The notes beneath the pieces are model-generated. The model had not been told where the DNA came from and searched no databases. It saw nothing but the letters and a program-made list of their open reading frames with translations. Shown here in pieces: positions 24,128 through 32,587 of a stretch of 32,587 nucleotides of DNA (positions are counted from its first letter, which is position 1; each line of letters starts with the position of its first letter). The DNA is from Deltaproteobacteria bacterium. Its GTDB lineage: Bacteria > Desulfobacterota > Syntrophia > Syntrophales > UBA8958. The position numbers were made by a program, and so were the translations under genes. Where the stretch lies: positions 1-32,587 of the forward strand of contig JAKQIZ010000101.1 of assembly GCA_029561465.1 (NCBI GenBank), read 5' to 3'.

Positions 24128-24156
24128 TTTATAGACCCGCCAGTAATGAACATAAA
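24128..24156 (-). promoter_or_regulatory. Putative ssb promoter
   Basis: On the - strand TTTATG (complement of 24151-24156) and TATAAA (complement of 24128-24133, 5/6) are 17 nt apart. The leader would be only about 12 nt, just enough to hold the ribosome-binding site. Confidence 0.4.
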
Positions 24157-24235
24157 GCTTCGTTTTCAGAAGACCATACATAAGTTTCACCACGATGGCA
24201 ACATTATTCGGATGTCTGCCACAAGGAAATCATCC

Positions 24236-24264
24236 TTGACTATTGACGGAAAAAAGGATAGCAA
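24236..24264 (+). promoter_or_regulatory. Putative promoter of the lysS-lol-bamA-lpx operon
   Basis: TTGACT (24236-24241, 5/6) and TAGCAA (24259-24264, 3/6) are 17 nt apart, about 35 nt before the lysS ATG. The -10 is weak. Confidence 0.4.
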
Positions 24265-24298
24265 ATCGAACCCTTTTTAACGATGAGGCGAACATTCG

Positions 24299-25783
24299 AT
24301 GGAAGAAAGCGAACTGATAAAGACACGCAAGGAAAAGATTGCCGCCCTGCGGGCCGCGGGGATCGATCTCTATCCCAACGAGGTCCGGGTGGGCCATACC
24401 TCGGCGGAGTTGCGGACGCGTTTTGACGCCCTGGATAACGACGCCCTGGCGGAGGTCAAAGACACATTTTCACTCGCCGGCCGGCTCATGGCCATCAGAA
24501 ATTTCGGCAAGGCATCCTTCATCAGCATCCAGGACCGCAAGGGCCGCCTCCAGGGTTTCATCCAGAAAAAGACGCTGCCGGAGGAGGAGTATGACCTCTT
24601 CCGGCGCCTCGACGTGGGCGACATCATCTATATCGAAGGAAAGATATTCAAAACGAAAACCGGTGAGTTGACCATCGAGGCCGGGCGGCTCCGTCTCCTG
24701 GCCAAGGCCGTGCATTCCCTGCCGGAGAAATGGCACGGATTGACGGACATGGAAATGAGATACCGCCGCCGCCATCTCGACCTGATCATGAACCCGGACG
24801 TTCGGGAAGTCTTCCACCGGCGGAGCCGGATCATCAAGCTGATCCGGGACTTTATGGACGGTCATGACTTTCTCGAAGTGGAAACCCCGATGATGCAGCC
24901 CCGGGCCGGCGGGGCCGCCGCCAAGCCGTTCAAGACCTTTCACAATACCCTGGGCATGGATTTGTACCTCCGCATCGCCCCGGAGCTCTATCTCAAGCGG
25001 CTCGTAACCGGGGGACTGGAAAGGGTGTACGAGATCAATCGCAATTTCCGCAACGAGGGGATCTCCACCTTCCACAATCCGGAATTTACCATGATGGAAT
25101 TCTACCTGGCCTACGCCACTTACGAAGACCTTATGCGATTCACCGAGGAACTCTTCCTTTTCCTTGCGGAAAACGTCTTCGGCGCGCCCCGGTTTACATA
25201 CCAGGGAACGGAGATTAATCTGTCTCCCCCCTGGCGGCGGATCTCGGTCCGGGAGGCCGTCGAGACGCACCTGGGCATCGCCCCCGAGATCATGGCCGAC
25301 CGGCGGCGTTTGCTTGCCACCGCGGCGGAAATGGGTCTGGAGCCGGAGGAGAATGCGGTGGTGGGTAAGATCCTCATGATGATCTTCGAAGAGAAGGTGG
25401 AAAAAGAGCTCATCCAGCCCACCTTCGTAACCCAATACCCGGTGGAGGTCTCCCCCCTTTCGCGCCGGAACCCCCGGGATCCGGGCTTCACCGACCGCTT
25501 CGAGCTCTATATCTGCGGCCGGGAGATCGCCAACGCCTTCTCCGAACTCAATGATCCCGAAGACCAGCGGGAACGGTTCCTGATGCAGCTCCGGGAACGG
25601 GAGGCGGGGGATGAAGAGGCCCACGAGATGGACGAGGATTACGTCCGGACCCTGGAATACGCCATGCCGCCCACGGCGGGGGAAGGCATCGGCATTGACC
25701 GGCTGGTAATGCTTTTCACGGACTCCGCCTCGATCCGCGACGTCATCCTCTTTCCCCAGCTCCGGATCAGAGACGAGCAGTAA
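24299..25783 (+). CDS. lysS: Lysyl-tRNA synthetase, class II
   Basis: 494 residues, normal length. An N-terminal OB-fold anticodon-binding domain (about 50-150, FSLAGRLMAIRNFGKASFISIQDRKG) precedes the class II catalytic core. Motif 2 is seen as RVYEINRNFRNEGISTFHNPEF, and motif 3 as GIGIDRLVMLFTDSASIRDVILFP near the C-terminus. It attaches lysine to tRNA-Lys using ATP. GAGGCG upstream supports ATG 24299. The gene ends 3 bp before the lipoprotein-release permease gene, so it is almost certainly co-transcribed with the envelope genes. lysS followed by lolC/E and lolD is an arrangement also seen in other desulfobacteria. Confidence 0.97.
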   Translation: MEESELIKTRKEKIAALRAAGIDLYPNEVRVGHTSAELRTRFDALDNDALAEVKDTFSLAGRLMAIRNFGKASFISIQDRKGRLQGFIQKKTLPEEEYDLFRRLDVGDIIYIEGKIFKTKTGELTIEAGRLRLLAKAVHSLPEKWHGLTDMEMRYRRRHLDLIMNPDVREVFHRRSRIIKLIRDFMDGHDFLEVETPMMQPRAGGAAAKPFKTFHNTLGMDLYLRIAPELYLKRLVTGGLERVYEINRNFRNEGISTFHNPEFTMMEFYLAYATYEDLMRFTEELFLFLAENVFGAPRFTYQGTEINLSPPWRRISVREAVETHLGIAPEIMADRRRLLATAAEMGLEPEENAVVGKILMMIFEEKVEKELIQPTFVTQYPVEVSPLSRRNPRDPGFTDRFELYICGREIANAFSELNDPEDQRERFLMQLREREAGDEEAHEMDEDYVRTLEYAMPPTAGEGIGIDRLVMLFTDSASIRDVILFPQLRIRDEQ

Positions 25784-25786
25784 TCC

Positions 25787-27064
25787 ATGCCCTTCGAACT
25801 CTTCATCAGCCTGCGCTACCTCAAGGCCAAGCGAAAGCAGGTCTTTGTCTCCATCATCACCTTCCTGTCCATCGGCGGCATCGCCTTGGGCGTCGCCGCC
25901 CTGATCATCGTCCTGGCGGTGATGAACGGCTTCGAAACGGACCTGAGGAACAAGATCCTGGGGATGAACTCCCATGTCCTGCTCATGGAATACACGGGAC
26001 CGATGAAGGGGCACCGGGAAGTGGCGAAAAAGGTGGAGGCCATCGGAGATGTCATGGCCACGACACCGTTCATTTACAGCCAGGCCATGCTGAAGAGCCA
26101 AAACGGCGTTACGGGGGTAGTTCTGCGGGGGCTGGCGCCGGAAAGCGCCTTCCGAGTCATCAGTTTGGGGAAGATCAAAGAAGGCAAGGTGGAGCACCTG
26201 GATCCACGGACCAGGACCTCCCTCACCATCCCACCGGACCGGATAGAACTCCCCGGCATCCTGATCGGTAAAGAACTGGCGAAGATGCTGGGGGCTTACC
26301 TCTACGACACCATCACGGTCGTCTCGCCCCTGGGGATTTCGACCCCCATGGGTATGGTTCCCAAGATGAAGCGCTTTATCGTCGCCGGCATCTTCGATTC
26401 GGGTTTTTATGAATACGATTCGACCCTGGCCTACATCGACCTGAAAGACGCCCAGGAATTTCTCAATATGCCGGGGATCGTCACGGGTCTGGAAATCAAG
26501 GTCAAGGACCTGTACCAGGCCGACGTGGTCGCGAAAAACATCGAGAAGGTGCTCGGTTATCCCTATTGGGCGCGCAACTGGATGGAAATGAACAAGAACC
26601 TCTTTGCCGCCCTGCGGCTGGAAAAGCGGGTTATGTTCATCATCCTGAGTCTTATTGTCCTGGTGGCGGCATTCAACATCATCACCACCCTGATCATGGT
26701 GGTCATGGAGAAGAGCAAGGACATCGCCATCCTCAAATCCATGGGGGCAACCGCAAGGAATATCATGAAGATATTCATTTTCCAGGGATTGACCATCGGG
26801 GCGGTCGGCACGATCATCGGCACCGTCGCCGGGCTTTCCATCGCCTTCAACCTGGCCGCCATCTCGGCATCCATAGAGCGCCTCCTGGGGATAAAGATCC
26901 TGCCGGGAGACGTCTATTATCTCTCGGAGCTTCCCTCCAAGGTAAATTACGGCGATGTGGCCATGATCGTCATCGGGGCCATGACGATTTGCTTTCTCGC
27001 CACGATCTATCCTTCCCGACGGGCAGCGAAGATGGATCCGGCGGAGGCGTTGAGGTACGACTGA
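25787..27064 (+). CDS. lolC: LolC/LolE-family lipoprotein-releasing ABC transporter permease
   Basis: 425 residues with the MacB/FtsX layout. One N-terminal membrane helix (about 22-45) carries SIITFLSIGGIALGVAALIIVLAVMNGFE across its length in two parts, then comes a large periplasmic domain (about 50-265) and three membrane helices at the C-terminus (about 280-305, 330-360, 382-405). LolC/E takes mature lipoproteins from the inner membrane and hands them to LolA. Only one permease gene is present, so it likely acts as a homodimer (LolF type) with LolD. It starts 3 bp after lysS without its own clear ribosome-binding site, and its TGA overlaps the lolD ATG by 1 nt (TGATG); both imply translational coupling. 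Confidence 0.93.
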   Translation: MPFELFISLRYLKAKRKQVFVSIITFLSIGGIALGVAALIIVLAVMNGFETDLRNKILGMNSHVLLMEYTGPMKGHREVAKKVEAIGDVMATTPFIYSQAMLKSQNGVTGVVLRGLAPESAFRVISLGKIKEGKVEHLDPRTRTSLTIPPDRIELPGILIGKELAKMLGAYLYDTITVVSPLGISTPMGMVPKMKRFIVAGIFDSGFYEYDSTLAYIDLKDAQEFLNMPGIVTGLEIKVKDLYQADVVAKNIEKVLGYPYWARNWMEMNKNLFAALRLEKRVMFIILSLIVLVAAFNIITTLIMVVMEKSKDIAILKSMGATARNIMKIFIFQGLTIGAVGTIIGTVAGLSIAFNLAAISASIERLLGIKILPGDVYYLSELPSKVNYGDVAMIVIGAMTICFLATIYPSRRAAKMDPAEALRYD

Positions 27065-27741
27065 TGATTCAGGTCAAGGATTTGAAGAAGACCTTTATCA
27101 AGGACGGCAACCGCATCAACGTGCTGAAGGGTCTTGACCTCACCGTCCGCAAGGGGGAATCACTGGCCCTGCTCGGGGTATCCGGGGCGGGAAAGAGCAC
27201 TCTGATTCATATCCTGGGGGCGCTGGATCGCCCTACTTCCGGAGAGGTGCGCTTCGATAACGTGAATATCTTTACCTGGGACGAAGACAAGCTGGCCGAT
27301 TTCCGCAACCGGAAGGTGGGGTTCGTCTTTCAGTTGCACAACCTGCTGCCGGAATTCAGTGCCCTGGAAAACACCATGATGCCGGCCTTGATCCACGGCG
27401 TCTCGCACCGGGAGGCAAAGCAGCGGGCGGAATCCCTGCTCGTGAGCGTCGGCCTCGCGCACCGCTTCACCCATAAATCAGGCGAACTTTCCGGGGGAGA
27501 ACAGCAGCGGGTCGCCGTGGCCCGGGCGTTGATAATGGCGCCGGATGTCTTGCTGGCCGATGAACCAACAGGAAACCTTGACACGGAAACAGGAAAAAAG
27601 ATAGAAGACCTACTGGTGGAATTGAATGTCACCAAAAAGATAACCCTGGTCGTGGTCACGCACAACAAAAACCTGGCGGACCGTCTGCAACGAAAGGTCG
27701 GCCTCCGTGATGGAAGGACTTATGACATCTCGAAGACATAA
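27064..27741 (+). CDS. lolD: LolD, lipoprotein-releasing ABC transporter ATPase
   Basis: 225 residues, the usual size. Walker A is GVSGAGKST (about 39-47), the ABC signature LSGGEQQR, and Walker B VLLADEPTG, followed by the switch His in VVVTHNK. The Q-loop sits in FVFQLHNLLPEF, a form typical of LolD. It powers lipoprotein release together with the permease encoded immediately upstream, with which it shares one base (TGATG). Its 3' end overlaps the bamA start by about 20 nt, so bamA expression is likely coupled to it. Confidence 0.95.
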   Translation: MIQVKDLKKTFIKDGNRINVLKGLDLTVRKGESLALLGVSGAGKSTLIHILGALDRPTSGEVRFDNVNIFTWDEDKLADFRNRKVGFVFQLHNLLPEFSALENTMMPALIHGVSHREAKQRAESLLVSVGLAHRFTHKSGELSGGEQQRVAVARALIMAPDVLLADEPTGNLDTETGKKIEDLLVELNVTKKITLVVVTHNKNLADRLQRKVGLRDGRTYDISKT

Positions 27742-30379
27742 AATTGCGGCCTCTTTGTTAATAGGATCGCTGATCGCTTTTTTGTGGTGGATCGGGCCGG
27801 CGGCGGCAGCCCCGCCCGAGCCGGTAGCGGTGGCGATAATCCCCTTCACGGTCCACAGTAAAAGCCCGGCGGCCTTTCTGCAAGATTCCTTTTACGACAA
27901 TCTGGCCCGGGAACTGGGAAAAGCTAAAAACGTCCGGATAATCGAAAAGGGGAAAATACTGCCCCTCCTGGCGGGGCAGAAGACCGACGATAAAGCGATC
28001 ACCGCCGTGGGGAAAGCGGTCGGGGCGGGATATGTGGTATCGGGAACGGTCACGGAACTGGGGGAAACCCTGAATGTGGACATGCGGATCTTCGACGTCG
28101 CGGCGGGGAAGTATCTCCCTCCCGTTTCCGCCCAGGGCAAGGGACCGGAAAGCATTCTGGCCATTGCCGGACAGTTGCGGGGGGACATCCTCATCAAGAC
28201 CTCGGCGACCCAGAGGATTGCCGCCATCGGGTTCCAGGGAAACAAAAAGATTGAGAACAGCGCCATCAGTCAGGTCCTCAAAAGCACCCCAGGGGGAATA
28301 TATTCGGAAACCAATCTCAACGAAGATATCCGGGCGATCTATAAGCTTGGCTATTTCGACGATGTCGCCGCCGATGTCGCCGACACCCCGGAAGGGAAAA
28401 CCATCACCTTCATCGTGAAAGAAAAGGGACTCATCACGGATATCCAGATCAAGGGGAACAAAAAGCTGGATACCAAAGACATCGAAGCGGTCCTGACCTT
28501 CAAGACCCGTCAGGCATTGAGCAAGGAAAAGATCGCCACCTCCATGGAAAAGATCAAGGCCCTGTATGACGACAAGGGCTATTTCAACGCCGAGATCTCT
28601 TACGCCATAGAAAGGGAACGGGAGAAAGACATCCGGGTGATCTTTACCATCAAGGAAAACTCCCGGCTGTATATCAAGAAGATCTCCTTCGAAGGCAACC
28701 GTTCCTTCCGGGACAATGAACTCAAGAAGATCATGAAGACGTCGGAACAGGGCTTTTTCTATTTCTTCACCGACTCGGGCCTTCTGAAAAAGACGGAACT
28801 GAAGCAGGACATAAACCGTCTCAATGCCTTCTATCTGAACAACGGGTTCATCACCGCCCAGGTAGGAGACGGGATCATCAGCTATGACAAAAAAGGGGTT
28901 TATATAAAGATCCCCATCACCGAAGGCCAGCGGTTCAGGGTGGGCCGGGTGGACGTCACCGGCGATGAGTTGAAGGTAAAACGATCGGAACTGATGGAAA
29001 AACTGAACATCCGGAAACAGGAGCACTTTGATCGGGGCGCCGTCATCAAAGACATGGAACTGCTCACCCAGGCCTGCAACGACGAGGGCTATGCCTACGC
29101 GGAAGTTACGCCGATAACGAGAGTGAACGACAATGCCCTTAATGTGGATATAAATTATGACTTAAAGAAGGGAAATCTGGTTTACTTCAACAGGATATCC
29201 CTCATCGGCAATACCAAGACCAGAGACAAGGTTATCCGAAGATCGCTCCAAATGACGGAAGGCGAGCTCTACAGCAGCACCAAGATGAAAGACAGCTACA
29301 AGAATCTTATGCGGATGAGGTACTTCGAAGAAGTGGATTTCCAGTCGGAAAAAGGTCCCGACGATTCCCTGGCGGATGTAAATATCCGTCTCAAGGAAAA
29401 ACCCACGGGCATGGTGAGCATGGGGGCCGGCTACAGCGCCCTGGACAAGGCCATGGTGATGGCGCAGATCTCCCAGCAGAACCTTTTCGGGCGGGGACAG
29501 ATTTTGAGCTTGAAAGCCAACATCGGTTCGGTATCCTCCTATTATGACATTTCCTTTACGGATCCCTGGCTCTTCGACATCCCCCTGTGGAGCAAGTTCG
29601 ATCTCTGGAACTCCAGCCGGATTTACGATACCTACGATCTGGGTACCAAGGGCGGCGGCGCCGTCTTTGGCTATCCCCTCTGGGAGAAGGTCACCGGCTA
29701 TGTCTCCTATACCTTGGCCTTCACCGATGTCACCAATATCTCCCCCTTTGCCTCGAATTACATCAAACAGCAAGCCGGCAATGCCACGACGAGCAGCATG
29801 GGATTCACCATTTCCCGGGACACCACGGACGACGATTTCTTCCCCACCACCGGCTCCAAAAACGCCGCTACCATTCTTCAGGCCGGCTGGCTCCTGGGGG
29901 GTACGGTGAGTTTCACCAAATACACCGGCACTTCCACCTGGTTTTTCCCCCTGCCCCTGGAAACGGTGTTCGACATCCGGGGCCGTATAGGTTTCCTCCA
30001 GCCTAACGAGGGAAAGGAACTGCCCGTTTATGAACGATATTACCTCGGCGGCATAAACAGTCTGAGGGGTTTGCGGGACATCGGCCCCCGCGACCCGGTA
30101 ACCGGTGACTTGATCGGTGGTAAAACCATGCTTTCTTTCAACGCTGATTTTGTTTTTCCCCTGATCAAGAACGCCGGCATGAAGGGTGTGGTCTTTTACG
30201 ATACCGGCAACGCCTGGGAAAATGGATATCACTTGGACGACATGCGCCAGACCGCCGGTGTCGGCATCCGCTGGTACTCCCCCGTGGGGCCGTTACGCCT
30301 GGAGTGGGGATATGTCCTGGACCGCAAAGAGGGCGAAGACCCGAGTCGCTGGGAATTCATGATTGGCATGATGATGTAG
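27722..30379 (+). CDS. bamA: BamA, outer-membrane protein assembly factor with extra N-terminal domain
   Basis: About 885 residues from ATG 27722, which has GGAAGGA 3 nt upstream; ATG 27710 is the alternative. A signal peptide (about 1-30, ending PAAAA) is followed by an added domain (about 35-157) resembling the TolB/CsgG/FlgO N-terminal fold: AVAIIPF, then RIIEKGKI, then YVVSGTVTELG. Five POTRA domains follow, starting near 165, 236, 314, 403 and 482. The barrel begins near 562 and includes the loop-6 motif SLRGL. BamA folds and inserts outer-membrane barrels. Its own C-terminus reads EFMIGMMM, ending in Met rather than the usual Phe or Trp. It is followed by skp and lpxD, as in many Gram-negative bacteria. 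Confidence 0.95.
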   Translation: MTSRRHKIAASLLIGSLIAFLWWIGPAAAAPPEPVAVAIIPFTVHSKSPAAFLQDSFYDNLARELGKAKNVRIIEKGKILPLLAGQKTDDKAITAVGKAVGAGYVVSGTVTELGETLNVDMRIFDVAAGKYLPPVSAQGKGPESILAIAGQLRGDILIKTSATQRIAAIGFQGNKKIENSAISQVLKSTPGGIYSETNLNEDIRAIYKLGYFDDVAADVADTPEGKTITFIVKEKGLITDIQIKGNKKLDTKDIEAVLTFKTRQALSKEKIATSMEKIKALYDDKGYFNAEISYAIEREREKDIRVIFTIKENSRLYIKKISFEGNRSFRDNELKKIMKTSEQGFFYFFTDSGLLKKTELKQDINRLNAFYLNNGFITAQVGDGIISYDKKGVYIKIPITEGQRFRVGRVDVTGDELKVKRSELMEKLNIRKQEHFDRGAVIKDMELLTQACNDEGYAYAEVTPITRVNDNALNVDINYDLKKGNLVYFNRISLIGNTKTRDKVIRRSLQMTEGELYSSTKMKDSYKNLMRMRYFEEVDFQSEKGPDDSLADVNIRLKEKPTGMVSMGAGYSALDKAMVMAQISQQNLFGRGQILSLKANIGSVSSYYDISFTDPWLFDIPLWSKFDLWNSSRIYDTYDLGTKGGGAVFGYPLWEKVTGYVSYTLAFTDVTNISPFASNYIKQQAGNATTSSMGFTISRDTTDDDFFPTTGSKNAATILQAGWLLGGTVSFTKYTGTSTWFFPLPLETVFDIRGRIGFLQPNEGKELPVYERYYLGGINSLRGLRDIGPRDPVTGDLIGGKTMLSFNADFVFPLIKNAGMKGVVFYDTGNAWENGYHLDDMRQTAGVGIRWYSPVGPLRLEWGYVLDRKEGEDPSRWEFMIGMMM

Positions 30380-30406
30380 AAATCAATTAACTACGGAGGA
30401 TTATTA

Positions 30407-30937
30407 ATGAAAAAAACAATATGGGCCATAGGGGCGGCCATCGCTTTTTCCATCTTCCTGGTCGCACCGACCGCATCACAGGCGGAAAAGATCGGCTTTA
30501 TCCATGTGGAGCAAGTTTTAATGAACTCCCAAGTCGGTAAAGCCACCATGGAGGAATTGAAAAAGAACTACGACAAGAACCGCGCGAACATCCAGAACAA
30601 AGAGAAGGAGCTGCAGCGTCTCAAGGATGAACTGGAAAAACAGCGTCCCGTCCTCACCGAAAAGGCCCTCCGGGACAAGGAGCAGTCCTACCAGAAAAAG
30701 TTCCGTGATTATCAGGATATGGTCAAGGACGCCAACGACGAGATGCAAATCAAGCGCCAGGAATTCCTGGGCAAGAACGTCCCGGAGATCCTCAAGATCG
30801 TGAATGCCATCGGGGAAAAGGAGAACTATACTTTGATCATCGACCTCAGCACCCTCCCCGTCGCCTACCATGCCAAGGGCAACGTCCTCACCCAACGGGT
30901 CATCGACGAATTCAACAAGATAAAGAAGTCCAAATAG
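30407..30937 (+). CDS. skp: Skp/OmpH-family periplasmic chaperone
   Basis: 176 residues. A signal peptide (1-26, cut after ASQA) precedes a short strand ([14 protein letters not shown]), long helices (about 45-120, rich in Lys, Glu and Gln, coiled-coil-like) and a C-terminal return segment ([18 protein letters not shown]). This is the jellyfish-like Skp plan, in which tentacle helices hold unfolded outer-membrane proteins on their way to BamA. CGGAGGA 7 nt before the ATG gives a good start. It lies between bamA and lpxD, the classic order. Confidence 0.95.
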   Translation: MKKTIWAIGAAIAFSIFLVAPTASQAEKIGFIHVEQVLMNSQVGKATMEELKKNYDKNRANIQNKEKELQRLKDELEKQRPVLTEKALRDKEQSYQKKFRDYQDMVKDANDEMQIKRQEFLGKNVPEILKIVNAIGEKENYTLIIDLSTLPVAYHAKGNVLTQRVIDEFNKIKKSK

Positions 30938-30944
30938 CGAAACC

Positions 30945-32000
30945 GTGGAGATAACTTTAAACGAGTTGGCCGCCCATCTGGACGGCCGGGTAATCGGGGA
31001 CGGCACGGTGCTGATCAAGGGGGTCAACGGACTGGATGAGGCCCGGGAAGGAGACCTGTCCTTTCTGGCCAACCCCAGGTACCAGGAGAAGATTATCACT
31101 ACCGGTGCCGGGGCGGTGCTGGTCAAACCGGGTGTCGAGTGCCCCGGGAAAAACCTCCTCGTCGTCACCGATCCCTATGCGGCCTTCGGTCGGGCCCTGG
31201 AGCTGTTCCACCGACGTCAACGACCGGCGCCGGGGATTCATCCCCAGGCAATTATCGCCACCGGCGCGGAAGTGGATCCGGAAGCGACGATCTACCCCCA
31301 GGTCTATGTAGGCGCCGGGGCCATAATTGCCGCCCGGGCCGTTCTCCATCCCGGCGTTGTGATCGGGGACAACGCAGCCGTAGGCGCGGAATCGATACTT
31401 TATCCCAACGTCACGATCTATGAGGGCTGCATTATCGGCCAGCGCGTCATCCTCCATGCCGGAGTCGTGGTCGGCAGCGACGGGTTCGGATTTGCCGTCC
31501 CCGGGCAGGAAAACCGCAAGATACCCCAGGTCGGCATCGTCCAGATCGACGATGACGTGGAGATCGGCGCCAATACCACCATCGACCGGGCGACCCTGGG
31601 CCGGACCTGGATTCAGAAAGGCGTCAAGATCGACAATCTCGTCCAAATCGCCCATAATGTAGTAGTCGGCGAGCATGCGATAATCGTGGCCCAGGTAGGC
31701 GTCTCCGGCAGCACCCGCATCGGCCGGGGCGTCCTCATCGGCGGCCAGGCGGGCATTGTGGGCCATATCAGCATCGGCGATCATGCCATGGTGGCCGCTC
31801 GAGCGGGGATCTCCAAAAACGTCCCCGCCGGACAGATTTACGGCGGCGCCCCCCAGCAGCCCTATCGGGAATGGCTCCGGGCGGCCTCCTCTATCCCTAA
31901 ATTGCCGGAAATGAGGAATAAGATAGCAGCGCTAAACAGGCGTGTCGCCGCGCTTGAGCAAATAATCAGCAAAAAGGAAGGGGAAACAACCGACTTATGA
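30945..32000 (+). CDS. lpxD: LpxD, UDP-3-O-(3-hydroxyacyl)glucosamine N-acyltransferase
   Basis: 351 residues from a GTG start 7 bp after skp; a clear ribosome-binding site is not visible, so coupling is likely. The N-terminal uridine-binding domain (about 1-97, [21 protein letters not shown]) is followed by hexapeptide repeats forming a left-handed beta-helix (about 98-305) and a C-terminal helix (about 315-345). The catalytic His is His237 in [13 protein letters not shown], matching E. coli His239. It adds the second 3-hydroxyacyl chain in lipid A synthesis, from acyl-ACP, in the cytoplasm. Its TGA overlaps the lpxA ATG (ATGA). Confidence 0.96.
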   Translation: MEITLNELAAHLDGRVIGDGTVLIKGVNGLDEAREGDLSFLANPRYQEKIITTGAGAVLVKPGVECPGKNLLVVTDPYAAFGRALELFHRRQRPAPGIHPQAIIATGAEVDPEATIYPQVYVGAGAIIAARAVLHPGVVIGDNAAVGAESILYPNVTIYEGCIIGQRVILHAGVVVGSDGFGFAVPGQENRKIPQVGIVQIDDDVEIGANTTIDRATLGRTWIQKGVKIDNLVQIAHNVVVGEHAIIVAQVGVSGSTRIGRGVLIGGQAGIVGHISIGDHAMVAARAGISKNVPAGQIYGGAPQQPYREWLRAASSIPKLPEMRNKIAALNRRVAALEQIISKKEGETTDL

Positions 32001-32587
32001 ACATTCATCCCACCGCTGTCGTCTCCGGGGCGGCGAATCTGGAGGAAGGGGTCGTAATCGGTCCTTACTCCATCGTTGCCGCGGATGTCAATATCGGCAA
32101 GAATACCGTCATCGGACCGCATGTCGTCATCGACGAACATACCGACATCGGCGCGGGATGCCGGATCTTTCAGTTTGCCTCCATCGGCGCCGTACCCCAG
32201 GACCTCAAGTTCCGCGACGAGGTTACGCGGACGATCATCGGCAATCACAACACGATCCGTGAATTCGTTACCATCCATCGTGCCACCGCCGCTGATATCG
32301 GCGTCACGATCATGGGGGATGGCAATCTCATCATGGCCTATTGTCACATCGCCCACAACTGCAAGCTCGGCAACCGGATCGTCATGGCCAATGCCGCCAA
32401 CCTGGCCGGCCATATCCATGTGGAAGACAACGCCATCATCGGCGGAATGACGGGGATCCATCAGTTCACCCGCATCGGCGCCCATTGTATTATCGGCGGC
32501 TGCTCCGCCGTTGGGAAAGACGTCCCGCCCTTTACCATGGCCTCGGGAAACATGGCCAAACTCTACGGCTTGAATCTCATCGGCCTG
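31997..32587 (+). CDS. lpxA: LpxA, UDP-N-acetylglucosamine acyltransferase, 3' partial
   Basis: The first 197 codons are present; the window ends within the gene (full-length LpxA is about 260). Hexapeptide repeats run from residue 4 onward. [12 protein letters not shown] holds His117 and His120, which match E. coli His122 and the catalytic His125, and [11 protein letters not shown] is also typical. LpxA transfers the first 3-hydroxyacyl chain to UDP-GlcNAc. The acyl-length ruler position (E. coli Gly173) is Gly168 here, within IIGGCSAVG, which predicts a long (about C14) chain instead of C10; this is inference from known mutants. ATG 31997 overlaps the lpxD stop. fabZ, often between lpxD and lpxA, is missing. 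Confidence 0.96.
   Translation, partial: MNIHPTAVVSGAANLEEGVVIGPYSIVAADVNIGKNTVIGPHVVIDEHTDIGAGCRIFQFASIGAVPQDLKFRDEVTRTIIGNHNTIREFVTIHRATAADIGVTIMGDGNLIMAYCHIAHNCKLGNRIVMANAANLAGHIHVEDNAIIGGMTGIHQFTRIGAHCIIGGCSAVGKDVPPFTMASGNMAKLYGLNLIGL

Noticed and set aside
24470-26197. Long - strand frame (575 codons) opposite lysS and lolC/E
   Set aside because: Antisense to two certain genes, with no domain and no ribosome-binding site.
26566-27063. N-terminal extension of lolD reaching into lolC/E (391-codon frame)
   Set aside because: The added part is a low-complexity shadow of the permease. Normal LolD length and the TGATG junction support 27064.
1-32587. Mobile elements, CRISPR arrays, tRNA and rRNA genes
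   Set aside because: I looked through the gaps and found no repeat-spacer pattern, transposase motif, cloverleaf or rRNA-like stretch. A tRNAscan or Infernal run would settle the RNA question.

Overview
The window is about 32.6 kb of GC-rich (roughly 58-60%, estimated by eye) Gram-negative bacterial chromosome. The gene content suggests a Desulfobacterota (former Deltaproteobacteria) relative of the Syntrophus/Smithella group. The clues are a BamA with an extra TolB/CsgG-like N-terminal domain, an NDP-forming acyl-CoA synthetase beside an acyl-CoA hydrolase/transferase fused to a GNAT domain, many PAS sensors, and a large B12-type radical SAM protein. This placement is inference; no rRNA is present to confirm it. 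I saw no transposase, integrase, CRISPR array, tRNA or rRNA.

Left part (1-5.7 kb, + strand): a 5'-truncated PAS-PAS histidine kinase overlaps a NarL-type response regulator by 4 nt. A soluble PAS-PAS-LuxR regulator follows. A 510-bp gap then holds a promoter-like signal and a candidate structured small RNA ending in strong hairpins. After it comes a YihY/BrkB-like membrane protein fused to a CRP-like cyclic-nucleotide-binding domain.

Middle (5.7-12 kb): on the - strand lie the radical SAM protein and an ADP-forming acyl-CoA synthetase. Divergent from the synthetase is the CoA-transferase/GNAT fusion. Both members of the divergent pair have recognisable sigma-70-type promoters.

Most interesting region (12-21 kb): a five-gene - strand operon that reads as an olefin (long-chain head-to-head hydrocarbon) pathway, oleA - second OleA-like gene - oleB - oleC - oleD. 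The first ketosynthase keeps Cys140/His280/Asn314 and Glu115. The second, overlapping it by 17 nt, keeps Cys91 and Glu58 but has Ser and His where the catalytic His and Asn should be. This resembles the heterodimeric thiolase pairs of beta-lactone pathways (LstA/LstB, NltA/NltB), but here it sits with an OleB decarboxylase. A divergent promoter region with two AGCCAATTG repeats separates this operon from a + strand set: a phasin-like coiled-coil protein, a LolA-like periplasmic protein and an outer-membrane barrel protein. These could store or move the lipid product.

Right part (21-32.6 kb): an inositol-monophosphatase family gene (-), rodZ-like and tatA genes (+), ssb (-), then a long + strand envelope operon: lysS, lolC/E, lolD, bamA, skp, lpxD and lpxA (cut by the window end). 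Several junctions overlap or nearly touch. The usual fabZ between lpxD and lpxA is absent. Together this operon makes lipid A precursors, releases lipoproteins and assembles outer-membrane proteins.
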